Assembly: GCF_902170565.1 (NCBI RefSeq)
Contig: NZ_CABHXX010000067.1
Span: 19,185 to 83,184 of the forward strand
Source: Yersinia thracica
Lineage (GTDB): Bacteria; Pseudomonadota; Gammaproteobacteria; Enterobacterales; Enterobacteriaceae
DNA: 64,000 nt
Reading direction: 5' to 3'
The translations under genes and the position numbers were made by a program. Shown here one piece after another: positions 8,322 to 17,377 of this stretch; the first letter of the stretch is position 1, and every line of letters starts with the position of its first letter. The notes under the pieces were generated by a model. The model was not told the origin of the DNA, did no database searches, and saw only the letters and a list, made by a program, of their open reading frames with translations.

Positions 8322-9227
8322 TTAAGTCTTAGGTTTAATATTATTAGTTGGTTGATAAAGTGAAATTTCCTCACCAACAATATACTTCTTCCGCAAAGTA
8401 GAAGAAACTTTATCCATGGTCATTACAATGACAACCATTATTAAGGTAATAAACATCACGACATCCCAATTCCATAGTCTCATATTCTCAGCATAAACTA
8501 AGCCTATACCGCCAGCCCCCACAAAACCTAATACTGCGGCCGAACGGGTATTGGATTCAATCTGATAGAGGCTGAGGGCTAAGAAGATGGGAAAAGACTG
8601 AGTGAAAATGCCAAAACGCTGTTTTTGTAAAGCATTAGCTCCCAGAGCAGTCAAACCACGATTAGGTGATTTATCTACCGCTTCATGCCCTTCTGCATAG
8701 AGTTTACCGAGCAAGCCCATATCTTGCATAATAATCGCCAGCACCCCAGCAAGTGGCCCCATCCCGACAGCACGTACAAAAATCAGCCCCCAAATGGCCA
8801 TATCAATACCACGGAAAATATCTAAGAAACGGCGCACGACAAATGAAATAAGGCGTAAACCCGGCGTCGACATCACATTTCGCGCAGCCAAAAATGATAG
8901 AGGCAAAGCAATCAAGGTCGCAGTGATTGTTCCGGCAAAAACAATGGCTAAGGTAATAAAAATCTGACCAAAGTAATATCTAAATGGCCAATTAACAAAA
9001 TCATGCCAAACAAACATCCGTAAAAAGTACCGGCTTATTTGCTGGCTACCATTAACAAATGTCTGCCAGGGAATACCAAAGGTTTTGAAGAAAAAAAGAT
9101 AATATAAAAAAATGCCTACAGCAATTATCGTGGCCCACTTTATATAGCGTTTTTGCTGTAAGAAAATCTGTGGATGCTGCTGTTTCACTGTTGCTAGCTG
9201 CTCTGCGCTCAAGTGGTCTGTCAGCAT
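8322..9227 (-). CDS. phnE: Phosphonate/phosphite-type ABC transporter permease, second copy (PhnE family)
   Basis: A 301-residue inner-membrane permease. The conserved permease loop reads GLTALGANALQKQRFGIFTQSFPIFLALSLY, and the later segment is SAAVLGFVGAGGIGLVY, a PhnE hallmark. At least five hydrophobic helices follow a cytoplasmic N-terminus. Its ATG overlaps the stop codon of the preceding permease gene by 1 nt, so the two permeases are translated together and probably form a heterodimer. It is the last gene of the phnC-D-E-E operon. The ligand (phosphonate, phosphite or another phosphorus compound) cannot be read from sequence. Confidence 0.85.
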   Translation of the reverse strand: MLTDHLSAEQLATVKQQHPQIFLQQKRYIKWATIIAVGIFLYYLFFFKTFGIPWQTFVNGSQQISRYFLRMFVWHDFVNWPFRYYFGQIFITLAIVFAGTITATLIALPLSFLAARNVMSTPGLRLISFVVRRFLDIFRGIDMAIWGLIFVRAVGMGPLAGVLAIIMQDMGLLGKLYAEGHEAVDKSPNRGLTALGANALQKQRFGIFTQSFPIFLALSLYQIESNTRSAAVLGFVGAGGIGLVYAENMRLWNWDVVMFITLIMVVIVMTMDKVSSTLRKKYIVGEEISLYQPTNNIKPKT

Positions 9228-10090
9228 TATAACGCGCCCTCCACAACTCGTTTGCGTAATTTACCGGATGTATAATCCAATAACGAAACTACAATAATAA
9301 TCAGTAGTAATGTCATACTCACCTGATCATAACGATCCAATTTTATTGAGGTCATCAATTCCTGACCGATTCCCCCCGCTCCCACCAAACCTAAAATGGT
9401 CGATTGGCGAAAATTAATTTCCAACCGCATAAAACTATAGGAAAGAAATATGGGTTTTACTTGCGGCCAAAGCGCAAAACGCATTCGTTGTAATTTGCCG
9501 GCACCACAAGCAGCAAGACCGCGAACAGGTTTATCCGATGCAGTTTCCAATGATTCGTAAAACAACTTAGTTAAGCTGCCAATAGTGTGTAATGCCAACG
9601 CCAAAAAACCGGGAATAGCCCCAATGCCAAAAGCCATGACGAACATCACCGCCCATGCCAATTCTGGCATAGTGCGTAAAAAGGCAACAAAGGTGCGAAT
9701 AGATAATCTCAACCACGATGGAGTTTGACTATTATTCGCCGCTAAAAAGGCCAAAATAATAGCAACCATAACCGACAAAATTGTCGAAGCCACCGCCAGC
9801 TGTAGAGTTTCCCAGATTAGCGGTAACTGAATTGGCAAACGATAACCCCAATAAGCCAAGGAGCCTTCCGTATGACCATCTGCAAATAATTTATGCCAAT
9901 GGAGCACAGGAATAGTTTCAACTAGATAATCAAAAAAATGTGGAATAGAAATAAAAATAGTATGTAAATTAAACTCAGCAATGTTTCCAGCACCAAGATA
10001 GATAATTGCCAGCACCAATGACCAAATCAGCGTTTCACGTTTTTGTTTAGCGCGAACCTTTTGATAGTAATAGTTAAAGTCTGTATTCAA
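9227..10090 (-). CDS. phnE: Phosphonate/phosphite-type ABC transporter permease, first copy (PhnE family)
   Basis: A 287-residue permease paralogous to the next gene. It shows the family segments RGLAACGAGKLQRMRFALWPQVKPIFLSYSF and STILGLVGAGGIGQELM. Hydrophobic helices match PhnE. It follows phnD after 69 nt. Two distinct PhnE-type permeases in one operon are known from other PhnCDE1E2 systems, whereas E. coli has a single phnE. The intact frames argue that both are functional. Confidence 0.85.
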   Translation of the reverse strand: MNTDFNYYYQKVRAKQKRETLIWSLVLAIIYLGAGNIAEFNLHTIFISIPHFFDYLVETIPVLHWHKLFADGHTEGSLAYWGYRLPIQLPLIWETLQLAVASTILSVMVAIILAFLAANNSQTPSWLRLSIRTFVAFLRTMPELAWAVMFVMAFGIGAIPGFLALALHTIGSLTKLFYESLETASDKPVRGLAACGAGKLQRMRFALWPQVKPIFLSYSFMRLEINFRQSTILGLVGAGGIGQELMTSIKLDRYDQVSMTLLLIIIVVSLLDYTSGKLRKRVVEGAL

Positions 10091-10159
10091 AATTAGCTAC
10101 CACCTAAAAATGATTGCCCCGGTAAACCAGAGCCATCATATTTTATCCGCAGGACCGAC

Positions 10160-11089
10160 TTAACGGTCGCCTTTGGTTAATTCACGCTTCATATCAATAA
10201 TAGTTTGATACTCGCTGAGTGATGTTTCACCAATATGCTGTTTGCCACCCATCGCTTTGATGAAACAACCATGATCTTCTTTATCCAATCTTTTAACCGC
10301 AGCCACCAGTTGCGCTTTAAACTCAGGTGGCAATGCACCGCGGACTAAAATCGGGCCATTAGGAATAAGGGGAGATTCCCAGATAATACGAATCTGTTTC
10401 ATTAAATCTGGGTGATCCATACGAATCATGCGGGTAAATGCACCGCTGGTATAGCCCGTATTATAGTCACCAATCATCGATGCCCAAGTTACTGCACCAT
10501 CAAATTGGCCATTAATGACACCAAGAATATCTTGCTCATGTCCGCCGGAGAATGTCACGCTAGAGAAGAAATTGTTATATTTGTTATCTGGTGTCCCGCC
10601 TAATTTCTGTTTGAATATTTGATTAGGGATCAAGAAACCAGAGGTTGAGTCTGGGTCAGCAAAGCCAAATGCTTTACCCTTTAAGTCTTCAATTTTCTGA
10701 TAAGGACTATCTGCTTTTACAACGACGACAGAGTGGTAGCCGCGAGATTGGTCAGTATCATCAATAGCAATACCTACAATATCAACAGCTTTAGGATCTT
10801 TGATATAAACAGAGGCAAAGGAGGAGGGAGACATACTTAATACCAGGTCAATCTTTCCACCTAATAAACCTTGAATAACGCCGGAGTAGTCAGATGCGTT
10901 ATGTAAATTTGTTTTAACATTTAATTCCTTATCTAAGAATTCCTTAACACATACATTATCGCCAATTTGCTGTGTTGCATTCTGACCGCCAAGGATACCC
11001 AGATTAATTTCTTTTGGCGCATCCGCTGCTGTGACATTAAATACCATTAAACTTGCCACTAATGAGGTAAGACAAAGTACTTTTTTCAT
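10160..11089 (-). CDS. phnD: Phosphonate/phosphite-binding periplasmic protein (PhnD family)
   Basis: A periplasmic binding protein of 309 residues. The signal peptide is MKKVLCLTSLVASLMVFNVTAA, with cleavage likely near TAA-DAPKE. The mature chain shows INLGILGGQNATQQIGDN, LSMSPSSFASVYI, and GFADPDSTSGFLIPN, the last close to the PhnD segment that contacts the ligand phosphoryl group. One unusual feature is an internal Cys pair (residues near 47 and 278). It lies 36 nt after phnC and 69 nt before the first permease. Ligand identity is inferred only to the phosphonate/phosphite class. Confidence 0.87.
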   Translation of the reverse strand: MKKVLCLTSLVASLMVFNVTAADAPKEINLGILGGQNATQQIGDNVCVKEFLDKELNVKTNLHNASDYSGVIQGLLGGKIDLVLSMSPSSFASVYIKDPKAVDIVGIAIDDTDQSRGYHSVVVVKADSPYQKIEDLKGKAFGFADPDSTSGFLIPNQIFKQKLGGTPDNKYNNFFSSVTFSGGHEQDILGVINGQFDGAVTWASMIGDYNTGYTSGAFTRMIRMDHPDLMKQIRIIWESPLIPNGPILVRGALPPEFKAQLVAAVKRLDKEDHGCFIKAMGGKQHIGETSLSEYQTIIDMKRELTKGDR

Positions 11090-11125
11090 TAAAATAACCT
11101 ATTCTGATAAAGGGATAAGTGGGAG

Positions 11126-11998
11126 TTAATGCAAAAGCTCAGGTGATTCGTCACTATATATATCCTGAATAATGGTATCATTTAGCATAGAGGGGGGACC
11201 GTCAAAAATAATTCGTCCATGAGCGATACCAATAACTCTGGTACAATAATCTTTCACTAAATCGACAGAGTGTAAATTAACAACCACCGCAATATCATTC
11301 TCGCTTATTTTCTGTAATGTATTCATAATACGAGTCGTATTCTTAGGGTCCAAAGAAGCGACTGGCTCATCAGCCAATAATATTTTGGGGTTTTGCATCA
11401 TGGCGCGGCAAATAGCAACACGCTGCATTTGTCCACCCGAAAGGTTTTCTGCGCGTTGCAAAGCATGCGGCAGCATATTAAGCCACTGTAATAACTCGAT
11501 GGCTTTGGCGCGATCCTGGTCCGCAAATATCTTAAAAAATGATTTTAGTGTGGAGGTGTAACTGAGGCGGCCTAATAAAACGTTAGTTATAACATCAAGG
11601 CGCGGAACCAAACAGAAATCTTGAAAAATCATGCCACATTTAGCTCGCCATTTACGCATCTGCTTTGTTGTCAGGGCTGCTATATTTTGTGTTTCGCCGT
11701 TGTCATGGTAATTGATAATTTCACCCGCACTGCTGGGAATAGTACCATTTAAAACATGTAGTAATGTAGATTTACCGGCACCAGAACGGCCAATTATTGC
11801 GACAAACTCACCCGAATGAAGCTCAAAATTAATATCATCCAGAACTCGATGTTGTGACTTATACGCCTTAACCAAACCTTTAACAGCAAGTACCTTTTTA
11901 CGCGGTTCTGACACCGCAGCTGGATAATCAGCCACAGTGAATTTACGTAATGCTTGGCCCATGTCATGTTTCTCAAATTGCCTGTAGTCATGTGCCAT
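11126..11998 (-). CDS. phnC: Phosphonate/phosphite-type ABC transporter ATPase (PhnC family)
   Basis: A 290-residue ATPase. Walker [10 protein letters not shown] is at residues 70-78, the signature is LSGGQMQR, and Walker B is [13 protein letters not shown], all typical of PhnC. The protein carries about 35 extra residues before the usual PhnC start ([29 protein letters not shown]). No strong Shine-Dalgarno decides between the ATG at 11998 and an internal ATG at codon 13. It is the first gene of the operon. No phnF-type regulator, Pho box or C-P lyase gene was seen in the window. Confidence 0.87.
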   Translation of the reverse strand: MAHDYRQFEKHDMGQALRKFTVADYPAAVSEPRKKVLAVKGLVKAYKSQHRVLDDINFELHSGEFVAIIGRSGAGKSTLLHVLNGTIPSSAGEIINYHDNGETQNIAALTTKQMRKWRAKCGMIFQDFCLVPRLDVITNVLLGRLSYTSTLKSFFKIFADQDRAKAIELLQWLNMLPHALQRAENLSGGQMQRVAICRAMMQNPKILLADEPVASLDPKNTTRIMNTLQKISENDIAVVVNLHSVDLVKDYCTRVIGIAHGRIIFDGPPSMLNDTIIQDIYSDESPELLH

Positions 11999-12163
11999 TA
12001 AAGAATATGTCTATTGCATATTGATGATAGTTTTATGAGAGAATGGTGACAAAATTCAGCCACCTTTCTTATATTCTTGATGAGCGAGCATTTTCTTGTT
12101 TAATACTTATTTAGTCAAAATAATGATTATTTAAAATCACTATAATAAGCACCTAAAAAATTG

Positions 12164-12412
12164 CTAACTTCTTAATTTTCGATAGACAAGCAGCACGACC
12201 AGTGAGCCAATAACCGCTACCACAAAGCTACCAAGGTTAAACCCATCAACCTTACCCATCCCAAAGAAAGTGCTAATATAGCCACCAACCAGCGCCCCTA
12301 CCACGCCGAGGATTATAGTCATAATAAAACCACCACCATCCTCTCCTGGCATAATCCATTTAGCTAAAATCCCAGCGATAAGACCAAAAATAATCCAAGA
12401 TAGTATGCCCAT
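12164..12412 (-). CDS. GlsB/YeaQ/YmgE family small membrane protein
   Basis: An 82-residue inner-membrane protein of the transglycosylase-associated (GlsB/YeaQ/YmgE) family. It starts MGILSWIIFGLIAGILAKW and has three hydrophobic segments with glycine-rich turns (GVVGALVGGYISTFFGMG) and a basic C-terminus (YRKLRS). The start at 12412 is chosen because GGAGG precedes it by 5 nt and the length equals the family norm; an upstream in-frame ATG at 12439 lacks a binding site. Members are often induced by general stress. The biochemical function is not established. Confidence 0.85.
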   Translation of the reverse strand: MGILSWIIFGLIAGILAKWIMPGEDGGGFIMTIILGVVGALVGGYISTFFGMGKVDGFNLGSFVVAVIGSLVVLLVYRKLRS

Positions 12413-12566
12413 AAGTACCTCCATAAAATTAATTTTCACTGATAGCTGGCTTGCCTATCTCACTCATTACAAACTCAACATTACGGCCTTAAACCGCTAT
12501 CGTCATTGTTAAGTTAAGACCCGAATAACAAAATCTGCAAATCAGATCTATCATGTTCAGTTAAAA

Positions 12567-13670
12567 TTAAATAATGGGCTCACGGGGTGAGAAAATATGA
12601 TTAACCCCCTGTTGCCGCAGTTTTTTCAGCAAATCATACCCGCCATTCGGTACACTATGGGCAAATTCTCTTTCACTGGCAAAAACGGGACTGGCCCAAT
12701 ATATATTAACCGGGTCATCTTGCTGGAGAGGCAATATTAGGCTATCTGCATTAGTATAAAGCTCTGATGACAAGATATAACCCTCATACCCCTGAGGGGC
12801 GACCTCTGATTCCAATGTGTGCCCCTCCCCCAGCCAAGTTATTTTACTCCAGGGTACATGAGCAAAACCTGCCAACGCACTAGCCATATAGATAGCGTTA
12901 TCCTCATTAACAAATTGGCTATCAATCGCTATAGCCATTTCGAAACGCCGATATTTAGCAGCATCGTCATTAAATAATATTTCAACCCATGGTTGGGGAC
13001 GAATACTGACCCCCAACGTCAGAAAGTAATATATTCCATCTTTTTCGTGCTGTGAGATAGCCATAGGCGGCCACTTACCTTGATCAATCGCATAATATTT
13101 AACCGATGAACCAAAGTGTTGTTCATAGCACTGAATATATTCAGCCTGTAATGCAGACCATGGATTCCCTTCCTCCTGCTGCCAAACCCGCCAAAATTGG
13201 CGAGTATTTTGTGCATGGGTATATTGGGTATTAGTGGAAGCAGACCCCAAAGGTAATGTTAGTGGGTTGTCTTTAATGCAACTGGCGGAATAACAAACCG
13301 AGTGATCAATATATAAACTCCAGCCGGGAATAATCGCCAGTAATTGCCCCTGATACCATAATGCTGCGCCGTCATCACTTTCTGACCAGATAATCGAAAT
13401 AAACTGCGCATCAAGTTCAGCCTCGCCAGCCACATTACGGCAAAACTCTGCAGCCAAACGCGGAGCTAGTCCTTGTTCAAGGGCGGTATTATCAGCCAAT
13501 ATTGGCGCTGCGACCAAATTTCTCACCCAGCAAGCGCGGACGGGGAAACGTTCTTCAAACGCTTCTTGCGGATAAATATAGAAGTATACTACCCGTTGGT
13601 CTTGTTGCACCACAGCTACTAATGTCTGGTTTTCATTACTGACTTCGACCAGTACCTCAGATTCTTTCAT
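12567..13670 (-). CDS. Suppressor-of-fused (SUFU) domain protein
   Basis: A soluble 367-residue protein. Residues of about 170-350 resemble the bacterial suppressor-of-fused domain: WPPMAISQHEKDGIYYFLTLGVSIRPQPWVE, then RRFEMAIAID, ALAGFAHVPWSKITWLGEGHTL and PQGYEGYILSSE. The first 150 residues are not recognised. There is no signal peptide or membrane helix. Bacterial SUFU domains have been proposed as immunity proteins for secreted toxins, but no toxin gene is adjacent here. The start is ATG with GAGG upstream. Neighbours on both sides are unrelated single genes. Confidence 0.72.
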   Translation of the reverse strand: MKESEVLVEVSNENQTLVAVVQQDQRVVYFYIYPQEAFEERFPVRACWVRNLVAAPILADNTALEQGLAPRLAAEFCRNVAGEAELDAQFISIIWSESDDGAALWYQGQLLAIIPGWSLYIDHSVCYSASCIKDNPLTLPLGSASTNTQYTHAQNTRQFWRVWQQEEGNPWSALQAEYIQCYEQHFGSSVKYYAIDQGKWPPMAISQHEKDGIYYFLTLGVSIRPQPWVEILFNDDAAKYRRFEMAIAIDSQFVNEDNAIYMASALAGFAHVPWSKITWLGEGHTLESEVAPQGYEGYILSSELYTNADSLILPLQQDDPVNIYWASPVFASEREFAHSVPNGGYDLLKKLRQQGVNHIFSPREPII

Positions 13671-14046
13671 ATCGCCTCAACTCTATCGGCAAAGGATTTC
13701 AGGCTAAACACGCTGTATTGCATGCCGTAAAATAAGTTTATTAGCGGGAGTACACATAATCTTACGCCAATAACTCTATACTGGATAATATAAAAAGGTG
13801 ACCGTAAAAACTCAGTGATAGTGTAAAACGACTTATCCCTTTAAATCATCAGCAAAAGTCTCAAAAATTATCAGTATCAACATGAATATCCAGACACCTA
13901 TTTTTATAATTGATTCAATATGTTCCTATAGAAGCAGGTTCTAATGAAGAAGTCTGGCCTAAATATTAATAGCCAATAGTTGATAGTCTGCCGTCTGTTT
14001 TCACGCTAAAATACAAACATTGTTTCTCGCAGAATTGAAGGCTGAT
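13671..14046. other. Intergenic region between SUFU gene and yajD, no gene seen
   Basis: AT-rich divergent promoter region. No repeat, RNA gene or convincing coding frame recognised. Confidence 0.45.
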
Positions 14047-14388
14047 ATGGCATATATACCAAAGAACTACGCGCGTCTGGAAAGTGGGTATAGGGAGAAA
14101 GCATTGAAGATCTTTCCGTGGGTTTGTGGTAAATGCTCACGAGAATTTGTTTATTCCAACCTGCGAGAACTAACAGTTCACCATATTGACCATGATCATA
14201 GTAATAACCCAGAAGATGGCAGCAATTGGGAGATGTTATGTCTTTTTTGTCATGATCATGAACACTCTAAATATACCGAAGCAGACCTTTATGGCTCGAC
14301 GGTAATTGCCGGGGATGATGCGCAGAATGATCAGGGTGTTGCCACCCACAATCCATTCGCCAACTTGAAGTCTTTGATGAAAAAATAA
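14047..14388 (+). CDS. yajD: HNH nuclease family protein YajD
   Basis: A 113-residue protein nearly identical in layout to E. coli YajD (115). The HNH fold is visible: zinc pair CGKC near residue 27, the core LTVHHIDHDHSNNPEDGSNW, and the second zinc pair CLFCHDHEH. It presumably cleaves or binds DNA, but no physiological role is known. The start at 14047 (MAYIPKNYARLESGYREKAL) matches the E. coli N-terminus; an upstream ATG at 14020 would add nine residues without family support. It is convergent with cyaB. Confidence 0.88.
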   Translation: MAYIPKNYARLESGYREKALKIFPWVCGKCSREFVYSNLRELTVHHIDHDHSNNPEDGSNWEMLCLFCHDHEHSKYTEADLYGSTVIAGDDAQNDQGVATHNPFANLKSLMKK

Positions 14389-14394
14389 ACCTAT

Positions 14395-14420
14395 TTGGCC
14401 GTGATACACAGAGCGGCCAA
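14395..14420. terminator. Convergent hairpin between yajD and cyaB
   Basis: Perfect 7-bp arms TTGGCCG (14395-14401) and CGGCCAA (14414-14420) with a 12-nt loop, just after the yajD stop. The U-tract is short on both strands. Confidence 0.5.
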
Positions 14421-14448
14421 GACTTTATGATGACAAATCATACAATAA

Positions 14449-14988
14449 TTAGAAACCGAGCAATTGCCGGTATGAACGGTTTTCTTGTTGTTCTATTAAT
14501 AATCCTAATCGGTTAGCTAACTCTCGGCATTCTGCCTTAAGATTATCAAGGGCAGTAAAATCATCAGTCATGATGGCTATCTCAGCAAAATTGCCTAACT
14601 TCGCCAGACTATCAACCGTGACGTGAAACTTCCCAATAAAATAGATGCTACGTTGTTTTTCTAGTGTAAACGCAGGTTGATACCCTAACGTTGACAACAT
14701 GCTCTTCACTTTATCGATATCTTCAATATTGCTCGCTTCACAGCGTTCCGTTCCCGGCCCCTTGACTATCCATAAACGAATACCTGATGGATTCATTTCA
14801 CGTAAAAGCATACTGATCTGTTTAGCGGCTAAATCGCCACTATTCGCTTCCAGATAGATATCTTTTTCATGATTATTGACCGTAAATGGCACTGCTTTAT
14901 GCATTGCTAACTGTTCATGTAATTGGGTGATGTTCGATACTTGGAACTTTAACTCAACTTCATATTTACCCACAAAATGCTCACTCAT
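14449..14988 (-). CDS. cyaB: Class IV adenylate cyclase CyaB (CYTH fold)
   Basis: Makes cyclic AMP from ATP with Mg2+ or Mn2+ in the CYTH tunnel fold. The N-terminal EVELKF (ExExK-type motif) is at residues 10-15, and the basic and acidic tunnel residues follow: [43 protein letters not shown] and FAEIAI. The 179-residue length and the sequence from [14 protein letters not shown] to RSYRQLLGF match what I recall of the crystallised Y. pestis enzyme, with scattered substitutions. The main cyclase (class I, CyaA) would lie elsewhere. It is a single gene, and its role beside CyaA is unknown. Confidence 0.9.
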   Translation of the reverse strand: MSEHFVGKYEVELKFQVSNITQLHEQLAMHKAVPFTVNNHEKDIYLEANSGDLAAKQISMLLREMNPSGIRLWIVKGPGTERCEASNIEDIDKVKSMLSTLGYQPAFTLEKQRSIYFIGKFHVTVDSLAKLGNFAEIAIMTDDFTALDNLKAECRELANRLGLLIEQQENRSYRQLLGF

Positions 14989-15321
14989 AAAATACCTTAT
15001 TAATCAGCGTAGTTCTTGTATCTGATCCTATACCTCGGCGCGTAATGATCAAAACTCTTATCAAGATATTAAAGGATGAATCCATCACAATTCTCAGTCT
15101 TGTCCTCTCCATTAATCATCATAGTTAGTAATTTTTAAAACACAGCGATGCGAAGACTGAATGCTTTTTAAGCAAAAATAATGCGTGTGAGTTCACAAAA
15201 AACACGTTTTATCAGGAAAGCATACCGCCCCTCATGTTTACTTCATTGCACTAAAATAGTTGTTTCATACCGGGCTGAACGTGGGTATGAAAAGTAAATG
15301 TCATTACAGGGAGTCGCACGA
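14989..15321. other. Divergent cyaB-dld promoter region with 9-bp inverted repeat
   Basis: Apart from promoters the region holds one perfect inverted repeat, TTTCATACC (15263-15271) and GGTATGAAA (15284-15292), with a 12-nt spacer, 30 nt upstream of the dld start. It could be an operator or a leader hairpin of dld. Nothing else was recognised. Confidence 0.45.
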
Positions 15322-17034
15322 ATGAATCACTCTTATGATGAAAAAACGCAAACCTTACTGACTCAATTACAAGATATCGTAGGTGCGCGCTACTTATTGA
15401 CTGGCGAACGACAAACTGAACGCTACCGTTCGGGTTTCAGATCAGGGGCTGGTTCTGCTCTCGCTGTAGTGTTCCCTTCTACGTTGTTACAGCAATGGCA
15501 ATTGCTACAAGCCTGTGTTGCAGCTGATACAATCGTTATAATGCAAGCGGCTAATACAGGGCTGACTGAGGGGTCTACCCCTAGCGGTGATGATTACGAC
15601 CGCCCCATTGTTATATTGAATACATTGCGGCTTAATCAAATTCAGCTACTCAATGATGGCAAACAAGTCATTGGCTTTCCTGGTAGCACATTGAATCAAT
15701 TGGAAAAATGCTTAAAACCTTATGATCGAGAACCTCATTCCGTCATTGGTTCTTCCTGTATTGGTGCTTCGGTCATCGGAGGTATTTGCAATAATTCAGG
15801 CGGTTCATTGGTTCAAAGAGGCCCTGCATACACGGAAATGGCTCTATTCGCACAAATTGATGCACAAGGTGAGTTGCAATTAATTAATCACTTAGGAATT
15901 TATTTAGGCGATACACCAGAAGAGATTTTACAATGCTTGGAGCGAGGTAATTACCCTGTCAGTGATATTGATCAGGGCACTCAACATGCATCCGATCATG
16001 AATATGCGACACGGGTGAGAGATATTGATGCGCCAACGCCTTCTCGTTTTAATGCTGACCCACGCCGCCTCTTTGAAGCCTCTGGATGCGCAGGTAAATT
16101 AGCAGTATTTGCAGTACGGTTAGATACATTCCCCAGTGACAAACAGCAGCAAGTTTTCTATATCGGTACCAATCAAACTCAGGTCTTAACTGAGTTACGA
16201 CGTGCTATTTTACGTGACTTCAAACATTTACCCGTTGCGGGCGAATATATGCATCGCGATATTTTTGATATTGCAGAAGTGTATGGCAAAGATACATTTG
16301 TGATGATCAACAAAATGGGCACCAATAGCATGCCGCGTTTTTTCACCTTAAAAGGTAAAATTGATGCCCGCCTCAATAAAGTTCCCTTTCTAATAGATCA
16401 TTTAACTGACCGTATTATGCAAGGTTTCAGCCAGGTACTCCCCAACCATTTACCCAAACGTCTTAAGAGTTACCGTAGTAAATATGAGCATCACTTAATG
16501 CTAAAAATGTCAGGTGAAGGGATAACTGAAGCACTGCAATTTTTAAAAGATTTTTTTGCCACGGCGGAAGGTAACTTTATTACCTGCACTGCCGATGAAG
16601 GCAAAAAAGCTTTTTTACATCGCTTTGCCGCGGCAGGAGCAGCTGTTCGTTATCATGCCGTTCATGCCGATAAAGTTGAAGATATTCTGGCACTGGATAT
16701 TGCTTTGCCACGTAATGAAGAACAGTGGTTTGAGACGCTACCGCCCGAAATAGATCAATGTCTGGTCGCCAAACTCTATTATGGTCATTTTTTGTGCCAC
16801 GTTTTCCATCAGGATTATATCGTGAAGAAAGGGGTCGATACGCACGCCCTAAAACAAAAAATGTTGGCGCTTTTGAATGACAAAGGGGCGGAATACCCAG
16901 CTGAACATAATGTCGGGCACCTCTACATAGCCAAGCCGGCATTGAAGACGTTTTATCAGCAGATAGACCCTACTAATAGTTTTAATCCTGGGATCGGCAA
17001 AACCTCGAAACTTAAATATTGGCAGACAAAATAA
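15322..17034 (+). CDS. dld: Quinone-dependent D-lactate dehydrogenase Dld
   Basis: A membrane-associated FAD enzyme that oxidises D-lactate to pyruvate and passes electrons to quinone. The N-terminal FAD domain shows MQAANTGLTEGSTP and HSVIGSSCIGASVIGG, and the C-terminal membrane-binding cap domain carries KYGKDTFVMI, KAFLHRFAAAGAA and FHQDYIVKKGVD. Sequence follows E. coli Dld along its full length. The start at 15322 (MNHSYDEKTQTLL) gives 570 residues against 571 and has GGGAG upstream; an in-frame ATG at 15298 is less likely. E. coli dld also neighbours pbpG and yohP, as here. Confidence 0.93.
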   Translation: MNHSYDEKTQTLLTQLQDIVGARYLLTGERQTERYRSGFRSGAGSALAVVFPSTLLQQWQLLQACVAADTIVIMQAANTGLTEGSTPSGDDYDRPIVILNTLRLNQIQLLNDGKQVIGFPGSTLNQLEKCLKPYDREPHSVIGSSCIGASVIGGICNNSGGSLVQRGPAYTEMALFAQIDAQGELQLINHLGIYLGDTPEEILQCLERGNYPVSDIDQGTQHASDHEYATRVRDIDAPTPSRFNADPRRLFEASGCAGKLAVFAVRLDTFPSDKQQQVFYIGTNQTQVLTELRRAILRDFKHLPVAGEYMHRDIFDIAEVYGKDTFVMINKMGTNSMPRFFTLKGKIDARLNKVPFLIDHLTDRIMQGFSQVLPNHLPKRLKSYRSKYEHHLMLKMSGEGITEALQFLKDFFATAEGNFITCTADEGKKAFLHRFAAAGAAVRYHAVHADKVEDILALDIALPRNEEQWFETLPPEIDQCLVAKLYYGHFLCHVFHQDYIVKKGVDTHALKQKMLALLNDKGAEYPAEHNVGHLYIAKPALKTFYQQIDPTNSFNPGIGKTSKLKYWQTK

Positions 17035-17139
17035 CTGAGGTGGGGATGGATATCTGACAAGTTAGAATAACTTAAGCATTATCCGAATTCCTACAACATA
17101 CCCGATGAATTCTGCCAGACAAACTATAGTCATAGTCTG

Positions 17140-17159
17140 ATACCAACGAAAGTTGGTAT
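17140..17159 (+). promoter_or_regulatory. GAAA-capped 8-bp hairpin between dld and yohP
   Basis: Perfect arms ATACCAAC and GTTGGTAT around a GAAA tetraloop. It lies 106 nt after dld and 41 nt before the yohP start. There is no U-tract, so a 5' leader hairpin of yohP is as likely as a dld 3' end. Confidence 0.5.
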
Positions 17160-17200
17160 GGCTATCACATGTTGGTTTTATACGGAGTCTGGGAGAACAA

Positions 17201-17284
17201 ATGAAAATAATACTGTGGATTATCGCGATCATTTTTATTGTCGGTTTATTGACCATTACTGGTGTATTTAAACTGATTATCTAA
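17201..17284 (+). CDS. yohP: Small inner-membrane protein YohP
   Basis: A 27-residue protein made almost entirely of one membrane helix: it starts MKIILWIIAIIFIVG and ends GVFKLII. Length, first six residues and the TGVFK motif match E. coli YohP (27 residues). GGGAG stands 6 nt before the ATG. E. coli YohP is a model for membrane targeting of very short proteins and their mRNA; its physiological role is unclear. The gene sits next to dld and pbpG. It is too short for ordinary gene callers and may be unannotated. Confidence 0.88.
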   Translation: MKIILWIIAIIFIVGLLTITGVFKLII

Positions 17285-17377
17285 TTGTTATCAGTAAGGC
17301 AAGAGCTATTAATCAAATACTATCGGCAGAGTTGCAGGCTGGTTGCAAACTCTGCCTTTCAATGACTATGACTGTAT

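Noticed and set aside
12567..14388. SUFU protein and HNH nuclease YajD as an immunity-toxin pair
   Set aside because: The genes are divergent with a 376-nt gap. YajD is a conserved core protein in E. coli without a SUFU neighbour, so a toxin-immunity link is not supported.
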